A stretch of 35,076 nucleotides of DNA from CAYUCJ01 sp049282265 (GCA_049282265.1 JBAPTR010000024.1:1-35076); one strand, 5' to 3'. Positions 1 through 9,077 are shown, counted from the first letter of the stretch. Notes: generated by a model from the letters alone, not told the origin. Numbers and translations: made by a program.

Positions 1-831
1 GTCTTTTCCATCCTGGACACCTTGGCCCTTTCCGTGGGTGCAAGACGCGAACGTGTCGCCTATGAGTTCAAGACGAATACCATGGAGTTTCAGCCCATTG
101 AGCGGGAAAATGCCTACAGCACCGGGCTCACCTATGCCTACCAGGGAAAATCCTCTCTTTTTGCCCGGTTCAACAGGAGTTTCCGCTTTCCCCTCACAGA
201 TGAGCTCTTCAGTTCCTGGACCGGGCTGAATCTCGGCCTTGAACCTCAGACCGGCAAGCATTACGAGGCAGGAATCCGACACTATCTCACCAGGAAAATG
301 TACCTTGCCGTGACCCTTTTCAGGGCTGAGTTCGATAATGAGATTTTCTATAATCCCCTGACATCCACGAATGAAAACCACCCCAGAACGCTTCACCGGG
401 GCATTGAGATCGGGGCCAAAGCAGAGCCGTGCCGGTTCTTCACCGTCTACGCGAATTATACCTATGAAAAGGCCACCTTTCAAAAGGAGCCGTTTGATGG
501 GAACGATATCCCCGCCGTCCCGAAAAACAGCGGGAACTTCGGTTTCAACATTCATGACTTCATCCCCGGCCTTACACTGACAACCCAGTACAACTATATG
601 GGTTCCAGCTATGTCATCAGCGATCAGGCCAATAGTATGGAAAAACTGGACCGGTATTTTACCGTCGACTCAAAGGTCTCCTATCAATGGAAAAACATCG
701 AGGCCTTTTTCGGCGTCAATAACCTCACCAACGAGAAGTATTCCCAATATGCTGTGGCCGGTGGCAGTGGGCCTGTTTTCTACCCCTCCCCGGAACGAAA
801 CTGGACTGCCGGGCTGAAAGTTCGTTTCTAA
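1..831 (+). CDS. TonB-dependent outer-membrane receptor, C-terminal part (5' end outside window)
   Basis: The reading frame is open from the first base and ends at TAA 829-831, so only about the last 276 residues of a beta-barrel receptor are present. Alternating aromatic/polar strands separated by turns are visible, including the barrel motif FARFNRSFRFP, which matches the conserved region of TonB-dependent receptors where a plausible strand precedes an LxxELF segment. The protein ends WTAGLKVRF, and a terminal Phe is the usual outer-membrane insertion signal for BamA. It would import an iron complex, vitamin or metal chelate using TonB energy. The plug domain and TonB box are missing because of the window edge, so the substrate class cannot be judged. 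It is on the opposite strand from the other two receptors in the window and is not part of their operons. Confidence 0.9.
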   Translation, partial: VFSILDTLALSVGARRERVAYEFKTNTMEFQPIERENAYSTGLTYAYQGKSSLFARFNRSFRFPLTDELFSSWTGLNLGLEPQTGKHYEAGIRHYLTRKMYLAVTLFRAEFDNEIFYNPLTSTNENHPRTLHRGIEIGAKAEPCRFFTVYANYTYEKATFQKEPFDGNDIPAVPKNSGNFGFNIHDFIPGLTLTTQYNYMGSSYVISDQANSMEKLDRYFTVDSKVSYQWKNIEAFFGVNNLTNEKYSQYAVAGGSGPVFYPSPERNWTAGLKVRF

Positions 832-924
832 TTTGATTGATGTTGAAACAGCGATTTTACCACAGAGGCACCCCAGTCTTCGCACAAGGCTACGCCCCGG
901 CAGGGAGGACACAGAGTTTACTTC

Positions 925-958
925 TTTTGTCCGATCGCGAGAACCCGATCGGACAAAA
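925..958. repeat. Perfect 13-bp inverted repeat, 8-base loop
   Basis: TTTTGTCCGATCG at 925-937 is exactly complementary to CGATCGGACAAAA at 946-958. It lies about 95 bases after the receptor stop codon. It may terminate transcription or be part of a repeat cassette. Its core word GTCC...GGAC is shared with the second hairpin at 1053-1092. Confidence 0.85.
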
Positions 959-1052
959 AGTGGCTGTTTTCCAAGGGCCAGTGTTAATTCGTATCCGACC
1001 ATTGAGATTTTCCTGCTGCCTTTCTGTGGAACTCCGAGTCAAAACGTGCTGT

Positions 1053-1092
1053 TTTCTTGTTTGTCCAGAAGACAGTCTGGACAAACAAGAAA
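1053..1092. repeat. Perfect 17-bp inverted repeat, 6-base loop
   Basis: TTTCTTGTTTGTCCAGA at 1053-1069 is exactly complementary to 1076-1092, with loop AGACAG. A stem this long and perfect is rarely chance. It shares TTGTCC/GGACAA with the hairpin at 925-958, so the two may be related units. Confidence 0.85.
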
Positions 1093-1265
1093 GGCTGTTC
1101 TCTGTGACTCTGTGGTGAACGAATTGCACAGAGAATATCTGGCGTATTTAGGGAGAAAGCTACCTAGAAGAAATGTTCCCGCCTCATGATTTGCAATTTA
1201 TTCGAGACTGTGGCAGATATTGAACAAAGGTCCAATGAAGGCGTCAATAGTGGGAGAAATTCGAA

Positions 1266-1979
1266 ATGGCACTCATTGATTACAAAATCGAAGAACGCGT
1301 TGCAATCGTCACCCTCAACGATGGTGAAAATCGTTTCAATCCGCCTTTCCTGCTAGCCTTCCTGGATGTGCTTGATGAAATAGAGGAAAAAACCGATGCC
1401 AATGCCTTGGTGGTGACATCCAGTCATGAAAAGATTTTCAGCAACGGCATTGACCTGGGATGGCTGCTCCCCTTTATCCAGAAAGGAGACATGGAAACCG
1501 CCAAGGGTTTTCTCTATCTGCTTAACCGGCTCTTCAAGCGCATTCTCCTCTATCCCATGCCCACCATAGCGGCCATATCAGGCCACGCCTTTGCGGGCGG
1601 AGCCATCGTTAGCTGCGCCTTTGACTTCCGTTTCATGCGCTCCGACCGGGGGTACTTCTGCTTTCCCGAAGTGGACCTCGGGATTCCCTTCCTCCCCGGC
1701 ATGGTGGCGATCATTCAAAAGGCCATTTTCCCCTACAAGTTTCAGGAACTGCAACTCACAGGCAAACGCGCCACGGCCGAGGAATGCGAGGCCCACCACA
1801 TCGTCCTCAAGGCATGTCACCTGGACCACCTCATGAAAGAGACGCTCGAATTCGCCAAAGGCCTGAACAAACGAAGGGAAATTGTCGGTGAAATGAAGCG
1901 CCGCATGTTTGGGGAGATCGCCCGCATCATCGATGAGGAAGACCCGCCGGTTATTGAATCCGGCACATTTCATGTTTAG
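1266..1979 (+). CDS. Enoyl-CoA hydratase/isomerase (crotonase) family protein
   Basis: A 237-residue crotonase-fold protein. The oxyanion-hole segment KIFSNGIDLGWL is at about residues 58-69. The glycine-rich SGHAFAGGAIVSCAFDFR, around 105-122, is the second backbone NH donor that stabilises the CoA-thioester enolate. An acidic residue in the FPEVDLGIPFLPG loop is where delta3,delta2-enoyl-CoA isomerases carry the catalytic Glu; the second hydratase Glu is not evident. This favours a double-bond isomerase of unsaturated fatty acyl-CoA degradation over a true hydratase, but family members vary widely in reaction. Length is slightly short of the usual 250-260. The ATG at 1266 follows GGAGAA. 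The neighbours are unrelated and the gene is convergent with the nitrilase gene. Confidence 0.85.
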   Translation: MALIDYKIEERVAIVTLNDGENRFNPPFLLAFLDVLDEIEEKTDANALVVTSSHEKIFSNGIDLGWLLPFIQKGDMETAKGFLYLLNRLFKRILLYPMPTIAAISGHAFAGGAIVSCAFDFRFMRSDRGYFCFPEVDLGIPFLPGMVAIIQKAIFPYKFQELQLTGKRATAEECEAHHIVLKACHLDHLMKETLEFAKGLNKRREIVGEMKRRMFGEIARIIDEEDPPVIESGTFHV

Positions 1980-2022
1980 GGCTTGAAGAAACTGTTTGAT
2001 CATTTCCTACAGCAAGGGAGGC

Positions 2023-2811
2023 TCACGATGTCTTCCTGCTGAGCCACTCCTGCCGGTCGGCAAGGGCCGGGAAACGCTCTCTTGCGCTTTTTACTTCATT
2101 CAGATCAATCTCGGAGCGCACGATTACTTCATCATCCCCGCCGCCGGCAATGGGAATGCCCCAGGGATCCACCGTCATACTGTGCCCCACAAACTGGATG
2201 CCCATATTGAACCCGACGGAATTTGAAGATATCAGAAAACACTGGTTTTCAAGCGCCCTTGCACGGTTCAGGAGTATCCAGTGCTCCAGCCTGGGATAGG
2301 GCCAGGCCGAACAGATGAGGAAGGCCTCAGCCCCTTTCTCCACCATTCGGCGGAAGAGTTCGGGAAAACGGAGGTCATAGCAGGTGGCAAGACCGAAGGT
2401 GCCCAGTTCGGTTTCCGCCACAACCACTTCTCCGCCGCGCGTCAGGATCCGGGTCTCCCTGGAATTGAACCCGAAGAGGTGAACCTTCCGGTAGTTGGCC
2501 AGGATCTCCCCTTCCGGTGACAGGAGATAGCTCGAGTTGTAGTACTTGCCGCCGTCCTCCTCGACAAAACTGCCCGTGTGGAGATGGATCTTCAATTCCC
2601 TCGCCAGACTTCTGAATGTACTCAAGGTGGGGCCGTCCTTGTCCTCCGCTTCAGACCGGTAGCGATCAAAGCTCATGAAACCGATATTCCAGAGCTCGGA
2701 AAGAATAACCAGGTCGGCGTCACTTGCCCGGCGTATCTGACCAACAGCTTTGTCCAGGGTTGCAGCCTTGTCATTTTCCACAACAGCCATTTGGATGGAT
2801 GCTATCAGCAT
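2023..2811 (-). CDS. Carbon-nitrogen hydrolase (nitrilase superfamily, omega-amidase/Nit-like)
   Basis: A 262-residue cytosolic amidase. The nitrilase triad is visible: Glu in VILSELWNIGF, Lys in NYRKVHLFGFNSRE and the nucleophile Cys in LATCYDLRFPE. The family hydrolyses C-N bonds of amides such as alpha-ketoglutaramate; the KVHLF and CYDLRFPE signatures fit the Nit2/omega-amidase-like branch, but the substrate is inferred. I place the start at the ATG with AGGAGC about six bases upstream. The frame stays open for 34 more codons to 2913, but that part reads through the palindromic element 2841-3084 and has no ribosome binding site. It lies downstream of recD2 on the same strand, separated by that element. 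Confidence 0.88.
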   Translation of the reverse strand: MLIASIQMAVVENDKAATLDKAVGQIRRASDADLVILSELWNIGFMSFDRYRSEAEDKDGPTLSTFRSLARELKIHLHTGSFVEEDGGKYYNSSYLLSPEGEILANYRKVHLFGFNSRETRILTRGGEVVVAETELGTFGLATCYDLRFPELFRRMVEKGAEAFLICSAWPYPRLEHWILLNRARALENQCFLISSNSVGFNMGIQFVGHSMTVDPWGIPIAGGGDDEVIVRSEIDLNEVKSARERFPALADRQEWLSRKTS

Positions 2812-2840
2812 TTCTTCGCTCCTATTCATCAATTGTGGGT

Positions 2841-3084
2841 AACAGCTTAATAAACAGGGCAGCAATCCCCCCGCGAGTATCAGAGAGGGGGAGGATGGTC
2901 TTTCTTCCGCCACTGTCGAGAGGGCGCTGTCTCTTCCGGGCTTACTCCTGGGGGAAACCGCGGCTCCCGTTTGTGGGAGAACGCGGAGGGGGCCAAACTC
3001 CCCCGGGAGTAAGTCCGCTGAAGAGACCAGCCCGGAGGCCCGTGCGGAAGAAAGACCATCCTCGCCCTCTTTACTGAGCTATTA
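2841..3084 (-). repeat. Palindromic intergenic element, copy 1 (large form)
   Basis: About 244 bp with matching ends. Read on the plus strand, the left end is AACAGCTTAATAAACAGGGC and the right end, complemented, is TAATAGCTCAGTAAAGAGGG. Inner arms also pair: AGGATGGTCTTTCTTCCGC near 2891-2909 is repeated in reverse complement near 3048-3064. Further in, TTACTCC(T/C)GGGGG words pair again, so the whole element can fold into one long, imperfect hairpin. The same ends recur at 12593-12736 and 13778-13829. Its TAA (3071-3073) is the stop codon of recD2. It resembles a non-autonomous MITE- or REP-type element; no transposase is nearby. Confidence 0.8.
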
Positions 3085-5290
3085 CAGTTGGCCTCAATCG
3101 TTCCTGGAGGCGGGTATAGCGTTTCTCGGTCTTATCATTGCGCACGGCTATCTCCAGGGCCTTCCTGGTCCCCACCAGCACCACGAGTTGTTTCCCCCTG
3201 GTGACGGCGGTGTAGATCAGGTTCCTCTGGAGGAGCATGTAGTGTTGTGTCAGGACGGGGATCACCACGGCCGGATATTCAGAACCCTGTGATTTATGTA
3301 CCGATATGGCGTAGGCAAGGACAATCTCGTCCAGATCCATGAAATCATAGGGAACCGTTCTGTCGTCAAAGGAAATAGACACCTCCCGGAGTTCGGAGTC
3401 TATGCTCGCCAGGGTGCCTATATCCCCGTTGAAGACCTCCTTGTCGTAGTTGTTTCTGATCTGCATGACCTTATCTTTGATTCGAAACGCCCTTTCCCCC
3501 CTGACGAGCCCGTTGTCACCCGGGTTAAGGGCTTCCTGCAATTTCCGGTTCAGGTTTTCCGCACCTACCGTCCCCTTATGCATGGGCGTGAGCACCTGGA
3601 TATCCTCGACCGCATCGAGGTTAAATCGCTTGGGGATCCGCTTGGTAGTCAGCTCCAGTATGATTCGAAGGACCTCTTCCGGGTCTTCCTGTTCGATGAA
3701 AAAAAAATCCCCGCGCCTCTCCCCTTCCGGTCGCAGCAAGGGAAGGAGGCCCTGGTTTATTTTATGGGCATTGACGATGATTAGGCTTTCACGGGCCTGT
3801 CGAAATATCTCATTCAGGGTCATCACCGGGACCACACCTGAATCGATGATGTCTTTCAGGACGTTTCCAGCCCCCACCGAGGGCAGCTGATTGACATCCC
3901 CGACGAGGAGCAGGGTCGCGCCGGGGGGGACAGCCTTCAGGAGATAATACATAAGGGCCGTATCCATCATGGAGGCTTCATCCACAACGAGAAGATCCGC
4001 GTCCAGTGGCTTTTGGTCGTTTCTCTGGAATCCGCCTTTCTGAAAGCTGTATTCCAGGAGCCGGTGGATGGTCCTTGCCTCAAAACCCGTAGCCTCGCTC
4101 ATCCTTTTGGCGGCTCGGCCCGTAGGGGCGGCCAGCATGATGCGGACTCCCAGACGGGAAAATATCTTCAGAACCGCCTGGATGATGGTCGTCTTTCCCG
4201 TACCGGGCCCGCCGGTGATGACCATGACCTTGCTCTCGGTGGCAGACTTGATGGCTTGTGCCTGCTCCCGTGCCAGCCGGATCGTCAGCCTGTCCTGGAC
4301 CCACTGGATGGCCTTCACGGGGTCGATTGACCGTATGGATTTCGGGGCGCCCAGGAGGTCCTTTATCCGTTCGGCAATGCTGCTCTCACAGAGGTGATAT
4401 TTCGCCAGATAAACAGCCTTTGGGTTTTCTTGAAAGGCATCGTTCTCGTTGAGGTCTTCGATGACGATCCATTTTCTGAGGGCGATGGTTCCGATGGCCC
4501 CGGCCACGACAGGCTCTTCAGAGTCGAGCATTTCCACGCACTTTTTGAGAAGCAAATCATACGGATAGAAGACGTGTCCCTCATCCGCAAGCTGATGAAG
4601 GACAAAGAGCGTGCCCGCCTCGGCCCTCAGGGGAGAGTCTTTTGGAAAACCCAGCTTTTCCGCGATCCTGTCTGCCGTAACGAAGCCGATACCGAAGACG
4701 TCGGTAGCCAGGCGATAAGGGTTTTCCCTGACGACCTGGATGGCGCGGTCACCATACTGCTTGAAGATTTTTGTGGCATAGCCGGAACTGACACCATGGG
4801 ACTGGAGGAAAAGCATGACATAGCGAATTTCCCGCTGGTCATCCCAGGCCTTTTTGATCATCTGAATCCGTTTTTGGCCTATCCCTTTAACTTCATCGAG
4901 TTTGTCTTCATTTTTCTCGATGATATCAAGGGTCTTCTCTCCAAACCGGGAAACAATGCGTTTGGCCATTACCGGGCCAATGCCCTTGATCAGGCCAGAA
5001 CCCAGGTATTTCTGTATCCCGAAAACCGTGGCCGGAACCTTGGACTTGTATCTGGCAATCTTGAATTGTTCCCCATACTTCGGGTGGTTGGCCCATTCCC
5101 CCTCGATTTCAAGAACTTCTCCGGGGGTCGGCCCCATCATGTTTCCGACGACGGTGACGAGGTCATGCCGACCATAGATCTTCACCCTGGCAATGGTAAA
5201 GCCATTTTCCTCATTGGTATACGTGATCCTTTCAAGATGCCCCTGGAGGAGGGTCAATGGACCGCCTTTCAATAATGGATTTCTTGTCAT
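3071..5290 (-). CDS. recD2: RecD2-family ATP-dependent DNA helicase (RecD-like, RecBC-independent)
   Basis: 739 residues, the usual RecD2 length. RecD2 is a 5'-3' superfamily 1B helicase used in DNA repair in bacteria that lack RecBC partners. The N-terminal part (about 10-100) is the OB-like domain beginning LQGHLERITYTNEENGFTIA. Helix-hairpin-helix segments follow (GSGLIKGIGPVMAKRIV and VKGIGQKRIQMIKKAW, about 95-170). Walker A is GGPGTGKTT at about 360, Walker B is LLVVDEASMMD at about 435, and the late motifs are AYAISVHKSQGSEYPAVV and YTAVTRGKQLVVLVG near the C-terminus. No RecB or RecC is present. The last residues VIAQ and the stop codon lie inside the palindromic element 2841-3084. 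The gene starts 8 bases after the upstream lipoprotein gene stops, so the two may be co-transcribed. Confidence 0.95.
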   Translation of the reverse strand: MTRNPLLKGGPLTLLQGHLERITYTNEENGFTIARVKIYGRHDLVTVVGNMMGPTPGEVLEIEGEWANHPKYGEQFKIARYKSKVPATVFGIQKYLGSGLIKGIGPVMAKRIVSRFGEKTLDIIEKNEDKLDEVKGIGQKRIQMIKKAWDDQREIRYVMLFLQSHGVSSGYATKIFKQYGDRAIQVVRENPYRLATDVFGIGFVTADRIAEKLGFPKDSPLRAEAGTLFVLHQLADEGHVFYPYDLLLKKCVEMLDSEEPVVAGAIGTIALRKWIVIEDLNENDAFQENPKAVYLAKYHLCESSIAERIKDLLGAPKSIRSIDPVKAIQWVQDRLTIRLAREQAQAIKSATESKVMVITGGPGTGKTTIIQAVLKIFSRLGVRIMLAAPTGRAAKRMSEATGFEARTIHRLLEYSFQKGGFQRNDQKPLDADLLVVDEASMMDTALMYYLLKAVPPGATLLLVGDVNQLPSVGAGNVLKDIIDSGVVPVMTLNEIFRQARESLIIVNAHKINQGLLPLLRPEGERRGDFFFIEQEDPEEVLRIILELTTKRIPKRFNLDAVEDIQVLTPMHKGTVGAENLNRKLQEALNPGDNGLVRGERAFRIKDKVMQIRNNYDKEVFNGDIGTLASIDSELREVSISFDDRTVPYDFMDLDEIVLAYAISVHKSQGSEYPAVVIPVLTQHYMLLQRNLIYTAVTRGKQLVVLVGTRKALEIAVRNDKTEKRYTRLQERLRPTVIAQ

Positions 5291-5298
5291 GCCTGCTG

Positions 5299-6036
5299 CT
5301 AGTAAAAATTGAGGTTGAGCACATGCACCGGTCCATGCCTTCCTTCCAGGATCTTGAGACGAAGCGTTTTGGCCGACTTGGCTTCACCCGGGAAAAAGAG
5401 AAACCCGTAAGAGAGGCCACCGGGCGGGATGGGCCTGTATTCCAAGGACTTTTGGCGGAGGTCCTGGATAATGCTCCTCCTTGCGGAATCGGACCCGTAT
5501 TTATCGGCTCCTCCAAGTGTAGCACCTGCTGCACCTCCCAGAACCGCACCCTTGCCCAATGCACTGCCTACGTTCTGGCCGCTCACGATCCCGATGGCAG
5601 CGCCAATGATCGCTCCCGCTGTAGCGCCCAGAAAGCCATGGTAGGCCCCGGCCTTGAAGATTTCGTTGGTCTCGGCAAACTTGGTGGCCCGGTCATAGGC
5701 AATCTTGCTGCTCAAAATGGGCCAGAGGTTCCCTTCCCTGTCTTCAAGAAAAGTCTGCGCAGCATCGATTTCCAGCGCTTCAGTGCCCTCGTTGTCGAAT
5801 ACCACCTCTACCGGCAACATACCGGCGTCCCGGATGTCAAACCCGAAAGCCTCGCTGGCTTTCTCTTTCGACACAAATGCCTTGGCCCCCACTGTCACAC
5901 CAGCCACCTCTGTGTGGTTGGGATAGGCGGTCGGCGCCTTGAAAGACATGGGTTTTACCTTATAGGCCGTGGTGCACCCCGAAAAACCAGCAAACACCAG
6001 GACGAGACCTACGGCGATGATGACGCTTTTTTTCAT
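5299..6036 (-). CDS. Glycine-zipper lipoprotein of unknown function
   Basis: 245 residues. The N-terminus MKKSVIIAVGLVLVFAGFSGC is a lipoprotein signal peptide with lipobox FSGC, so Cys21 is the probable lipidated residue. A central run rich in Gly and Ala (about residues 130-175, GAIIGAAIGIVSGQ and GKGAVLGGAAGATLGG) is a glycine-zipper segment that could lie in or on a membrane. The flanking domain has beta-strand character (MLPVEVVFDNEGTEALEID). A strong ribosome site (AAGGAGG) precedes the ATG. The function is not recognised. It is the first gene before recD2 on this strand and is divergent from the sugar phosphorylase. Confidence 0.85.
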   Translation of the reverse strand: MKKSVIIAVGLVLVFAGFSGCTTAYKVKPMSFKAPTAYPNHTEVAGVTVGAKAFVSKEKASEAFGFDIRDAGMLPVEVVFDNEGTEALEIDAAQTFLEDREGNLWPILSSKIAYDRATKFAETNEIFKAGAYHGFLGATAGAIIGAAIGIVSGQNVGSALGKGAVLGGAAGATLGGADKYGSDSARRSIIQDLRQKSLEYRPIPPGGLSYGFLFFPGEAKSAKTLRLKILEGRHGPVHVLNLNFY

Positions 6037-6183
6037 GGTGTTACCTCCTTCCAGAAGTTCCTCTCCCGCAGAGAGAAGAACATTTTCAATGTCAGTCGTT
6101 CATTGCTCCAAGATACCCTCTTTGCCGACAGGAAGCAACCGGATTGAATCCCGTTTACGAAATTGACGATCCCTATTTCACCT

Positions 6184-6211
6184 TAGACCCTTTGTAAGGC
6201 TAAAGAGTCTA
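6184..6211. promoter_or_regulatory. Inverted repeat in the divergent lipoprotein/phosphorylase promoter region
   Basis: TAGACCCTTT (6184-6193) and AAAGAGTCTA (6202-6211) pair with one mismatch around an 8-base loop. It lies in the 242-base gap between two divergent genes, 67 bases before the phosphorylase start, and is followed by CAAAAAAAG. It could be an operator or a weak terminator; nothing decides between them. No clear promoter was identified in the rest of this gap. Confidence 0.4.
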
Positions 6212-6278
6212 CAAAAAAAGCCGATAGAAAAGAAGTGGGATATTGCCATCAGATACCATTTGCCGAACAGGAAAACAG

Positions 6279-8183
6279 ATGCATAAAACGGCTTTAAAGC
6301 AAACATTTCGGGCGTCCTTTAATGACGCACACCCGGGTAACCAGGTTCACCATGAACCGGAACCCGATTATGAGAGACACCCCCTTCGACTCTCCTCTTC
6401 AGAAAAAAAACGTTTCATCGAGCGATTGAGCTTCCTCTATGGAGAAGATGTGGCCGAAAGGTACCTGCCGGAGCTGGAGCGTATCCTGAAGGTCTATCAT
6501 GCACACAAGCCCCCTGAGATGCTTGAAGCCGAAAAAGGCTTCGATCCGTCGCATCGCTTTACAGAAAAAGATGTCATCTTAATCACTTATGGAGACCTTC
6601 TCCATGGTGAAGAGACATCTCCCCTTAAAACCCTGGCAAGGTTTTGCGACACCTACCTGGAAGGGACCATCAACACCCTCCATATTCTACCATTCTTTCC
6701 CTATTCATCAGACCGGGGTTTTTCCATTATCGATTTTGAGACGGTAGACCCACACCTGGGTACCTGGCAGGACATTGAAGACCTGGAAAATCAATATCGC
6801 CTCATGTTCGACGGCGTTATCAATCACGTGTCTTCCAAGAGCAGATGGTTCCAGGAATTCCTGAATGGAAATCCCTTTTACAAGGATTTCTTCGTTGCTT
6901 ATGAATCGCCGGACGATTTGACGCCTGAGCAACGAAAGATGATTTTTCGGCCCCGCACCTCTGATATCCTCACCCCCTTCCGGACCATTGAAGGGACAAA
7001 ATACGTGTGGACGACTTTTTCCCCGGACCAGATCGACCTCAATTACAAAAACCCGAACGTTCTCATGAGGGTTATTGAAATTCTGCTCATGTATGTGCGC
7101 CACGGAGCCGGTATCATCCGGCTCGATGCCGTGACCTATATATGGGCCGAACCGGGCACGCGGTGTATTCATCTGGAACAGGCCCATGTCATCGTCAAGC
7201 TTTTCAGGGACATCCTGGACATCGTAGCGCCGAGGGTGGCGCTCATTACGGAAACCAATGTCCCCCACGAGGAGAATATATCCTATTTCGGGGACGGCCG
7301 TGACGAGGCCCAGATGGTGTACAACTTCGCCCTTCCCCCCCTCGTTCTCTATACCTTTTATGCCCAGGACACGACGGCCATATCAAAATGGGCAGCCACT
7401 CTCGAAAAGATTTCGGATAGGGCAACCTTCTTCAATTTCCTCGACTCCCACGATGGAATCGGCCTCATGGGGGTCAAGGATGTACTCCCGGATTCAGAAA
7501 TAGATTTTATCGTCAAGAAGGCACAGGAGCACGGAGGTTTGATCTCCTCCAAACCCGGGGAAGACGGCAAAGAAGAACCCTATGAGATCAATATCACCTG
7601 GTTCAGCGCACTGAACAGCGAAGATGGAGGCCATGACGACACGGCATTCCAGGTCAGGCGCTTCGTTGCATCCCGAATTATCGGACTGGTCCTGCGAGGG
7701 GTTCCGGGGATCTACCTCCACAGCCTGATCGGCACCGGAAACGATGTGGAATCGGTTCTTTCAAGCCATTCCAACCGCGCAATCAACCGGACTGTCATTG
7801 ACGCCCAGGCCATAACAGACGCCCTGAAAGACCCCCTCTCCAAGATCTCGAGAATCAGCCGTGAACTGGGAAGGCTCATCGCCATGCGGACGAGAGAGCC
7901 GGCCTTTCACCCCGGTGGGGAGCAGCAGGTGCTCATGCTCTCTCCCCAGCTTTTCTCAGTGGTCAGAATTGCTCCCGGCGGCGGGCAGAAGATACTGGCT
8001 CTGGTGAACGTCACGGATAAGGTGTGCCATTTGGAGGTTCCCTTGAGCAAAATCGGCACGAGGGAGACCCACTGGTATGATCTGGTCAGCAAAATGGAGT
8101 GGATAGCTGAAAACAGGAGGCTCAGCCTAACGCTTCAGCCCTATGATATCTTGTGGCTCACGCCTTTCATGAAGGCGGGATGA
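6279..8183 (+). CDS. GH13_18 sugar phosphorylase (sucrose/glucosylglycerate phosphorylase-like)
   Basis: 634 residues counted from the ATG at 6279, which has AGGA six bases upstream; a TTG at 6243 would add 12 residues without a better ribosome site. The protein shows the alpha-amylase-fold retaining phosphorylase pattern: nucleophile Asp283 in GIIRLDAVTYIW, acid/base Glu325 in LITETNVPH, and Asp389 or Asp392 in FLDSHDGIG. Opening segments such as LHILPFFPYSSDRGFSIIDF are characteristic of family GH13 subfamily 18. Such enzymes cleave a glucosyl bond (sucrose, glucosylglycerate or glucosylglycerol) with phosphate, giving glucose 1-phosphate. The acceptor specificity cannot be read here. An N-terminal tail of about 60 residues precedes the catalytic core. 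There are no sugar genes next to it, so the pathway is unknown. It is convergent with the HDOD gene. Confidence 0.9.
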   Translation: MHKTALKQTFRASFNDAHPGNQVHHEPEPDYERHPLRLSSSEKKRFIERLSFLYGEDVAERYLPELERILKVYHAHKPPEMLEAEKGFDPSHRFTEKDVILITYGDLLHGEETSPLKTLARFCDTYLEGTINTLHILPFFPYSSDRGFSIIDFETVDPHLGTWQDIEDLENQYRLMFDGVINHVSSKSRWFQEFLNGNPFYKDFFVAYESPDDLTPEQRKMIFRPRTSDILTPFRTIEGTKYVWTTFSPDQIDLNYKNPNVLMRVIEILLMYVRHGAGIIRLDAVTYIWAEPGTRCIHLEQAHVIVKLFRDILDIVAPRVALITETNVPHEENISYFGDGRDEAQMVYNFALPPLVLYTFYAQDTTAISKWAATLEKISDRATFFNFLDSHDGIGLMGVKDVLPDSEIDFIVKKAQEHGGLISSKPGEDGKEEPYEINITWFSALNSEDGGHDDTAFQVRRFVASRIIGLVLRGVPGIYLHSLIGTGNDVESVLSSHSNRAINRTVIDAQAITDALKDPLSKISRISRELGRLIAMRTREPAFHPGGEQQVLMLSPQLFSVVRIAPGGGQKILALVNVTDKVCHLEVPLSKIGTRETHWYDLVSKMEWIAENRRLSLTLQPYDILWLTPFMKAG

Positions 8184-8195
8184 GGCCAAAAGGAC

Positions 8196-9077
8196 TCAAT
8201 TAATCGCGCCCAAAAAGGCAAAAATCCCATCCCGGGCAAGTGCTATTTGGTCTTTTATTTCCCCGATTGCCTTTTGGTCGATTCCCAGCCGCTCCATGTC
8301 CGCTTCGCGCACCCGCGGAGGGGACGCGTTTCCTGAGTTTCCCAGAGCCATTTCCTGGACCAGGGCATCTGAAATCTTGAGCATTGAAAAGTCAACAAGG
8401 TCAATATCTCCGGGAAGGACATCCTGATGGTGGAAGGCGATCGGCATCCGGATCATTCCGGGAAATTTCCATCTTTCGAGGAGAATTCCTCCAACTTCGC
8501 CATGGTCGAGGCCGATATTTTTTCGCTCCATTTCATAAAGTTGCGTCCCGCCTCCATCATTAACCCGCTCCAAAACCTGCTCCAAGGCCCTGGCGAAATC
8601 ATCACTGAAAAACAGGTCCAGAACCACTTTGCCGATATCGTGAAGCAGACCGACAACAAACAGGCGTTCAGCTTCCTCACCTTTCCCAAGTCTCTCCGCC
8701 ACCATTTTCACGGCCGTGCCCACTGCCAGATTATGGATCCATAAGCCTTCCCTGGAAAAGAGGCCCGCGTCTTTTGCCTTTGGCATGGCCTTTATCACAC
8801 CCACGGAAAGGGCAAGAGATTTGACCATGTTGAACCCAAGGAGCGCTACCGCCCTGTCCAGACGCGATATCTCCTGGGAAAAGCCGTAGTAGGCGGAATT
8901 GGCCACTTTCAGAATCTTGGCTGTCAAGGCGGTATCATGCGATATGGCCTCCGTGATTTCCCTGGTGCCGGTTTTCGGATCATCCATCAAACTCAAAAGC
9001 CTTGGAATCACGACGGGGAGCGTGGGGAGTTCATCTATTCTGGAGTAGATCCTTGCCTTCAGTTCATTTCTTTCCAT
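8196..9077 (-). CDS. HDOD domain protein
   Basis: 293 residues, dominated by an HDOD domain (about 10-220): ELPTLPVVIPRLLSLMDDP, SHDTALTAKILKVANSAYYG and a residual HD motif LLHDIGKVVLDLFF. HDOD proteins are HD-superfamily relatives found in bacterial signalling, often linked to cyclic-di-nucleotide or chemotaxis networks, and usually lack the full metal site of phosphodiesterases. Here His-Asp is kept at LLHDIGK, while the remaining metal ligands are not obvious, so enzyme activity is uncertain. There is no receiver or GGDEF domain on the chain. It stands alone between the convergent phosphorylase and ybaK. Confidence 0.88.
   Translation of the reverse strand: MERNELKARIYSRIDELPTLPVVIPRLLSLMDDPKTGTREITEAISHDTALTAKILKVANSAYYGFSQEISRLDRAVALLGFNMVKSLALSVGVIKAMPKAKDAGLFSREGLWIHNLAVGTAVKMVAERLGKGEEAERLFVVGLLHDIGKVVLDLFFSDDFARALEQVLERVNDGGGTQLYEMERKNIGLDHGEVGGILLERWKFPGMIRMPIAFHHQDVLPGDIDLVDFSMLKISDALVQEMALGNSGNASPPRVREADMERLGIDQKAIGEIKDQIALARDGIFAFLGAIN

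Larger units (their letters stand above)
832..1265. other. Non-coding gap rich in hairpins
   Basis: This 434-base stretch has no convincing gene; the short ORFs in it cross the hairpin arms. It contains two perfect inverted repeats (listed separately). Around them is a weaker outer pair: ACCACAGAG at 859-867 and its complement CTCTGTGGT at 1108-1116. The cacagag words recur several times. The structure looks like a nested repeat cassette between the receptor and the crotonase gene. The first hairpin could also act as the receptor's transcription terminator, although it has only a short T/A tract. Confidence 0.6.

Noticed and set aside
670..1189. Short open frames on both strands over the hairpin gap
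   Set aside because: They run through perfect inverted repeats, so their peptides only mirror the repeats; they have no ribosome site or similarity.
4394..6147. Plus-strand open frames of 293 and 296 codons
   Set aside because: They are antisense to recD2 and the lipoprotein gene, both well supported.
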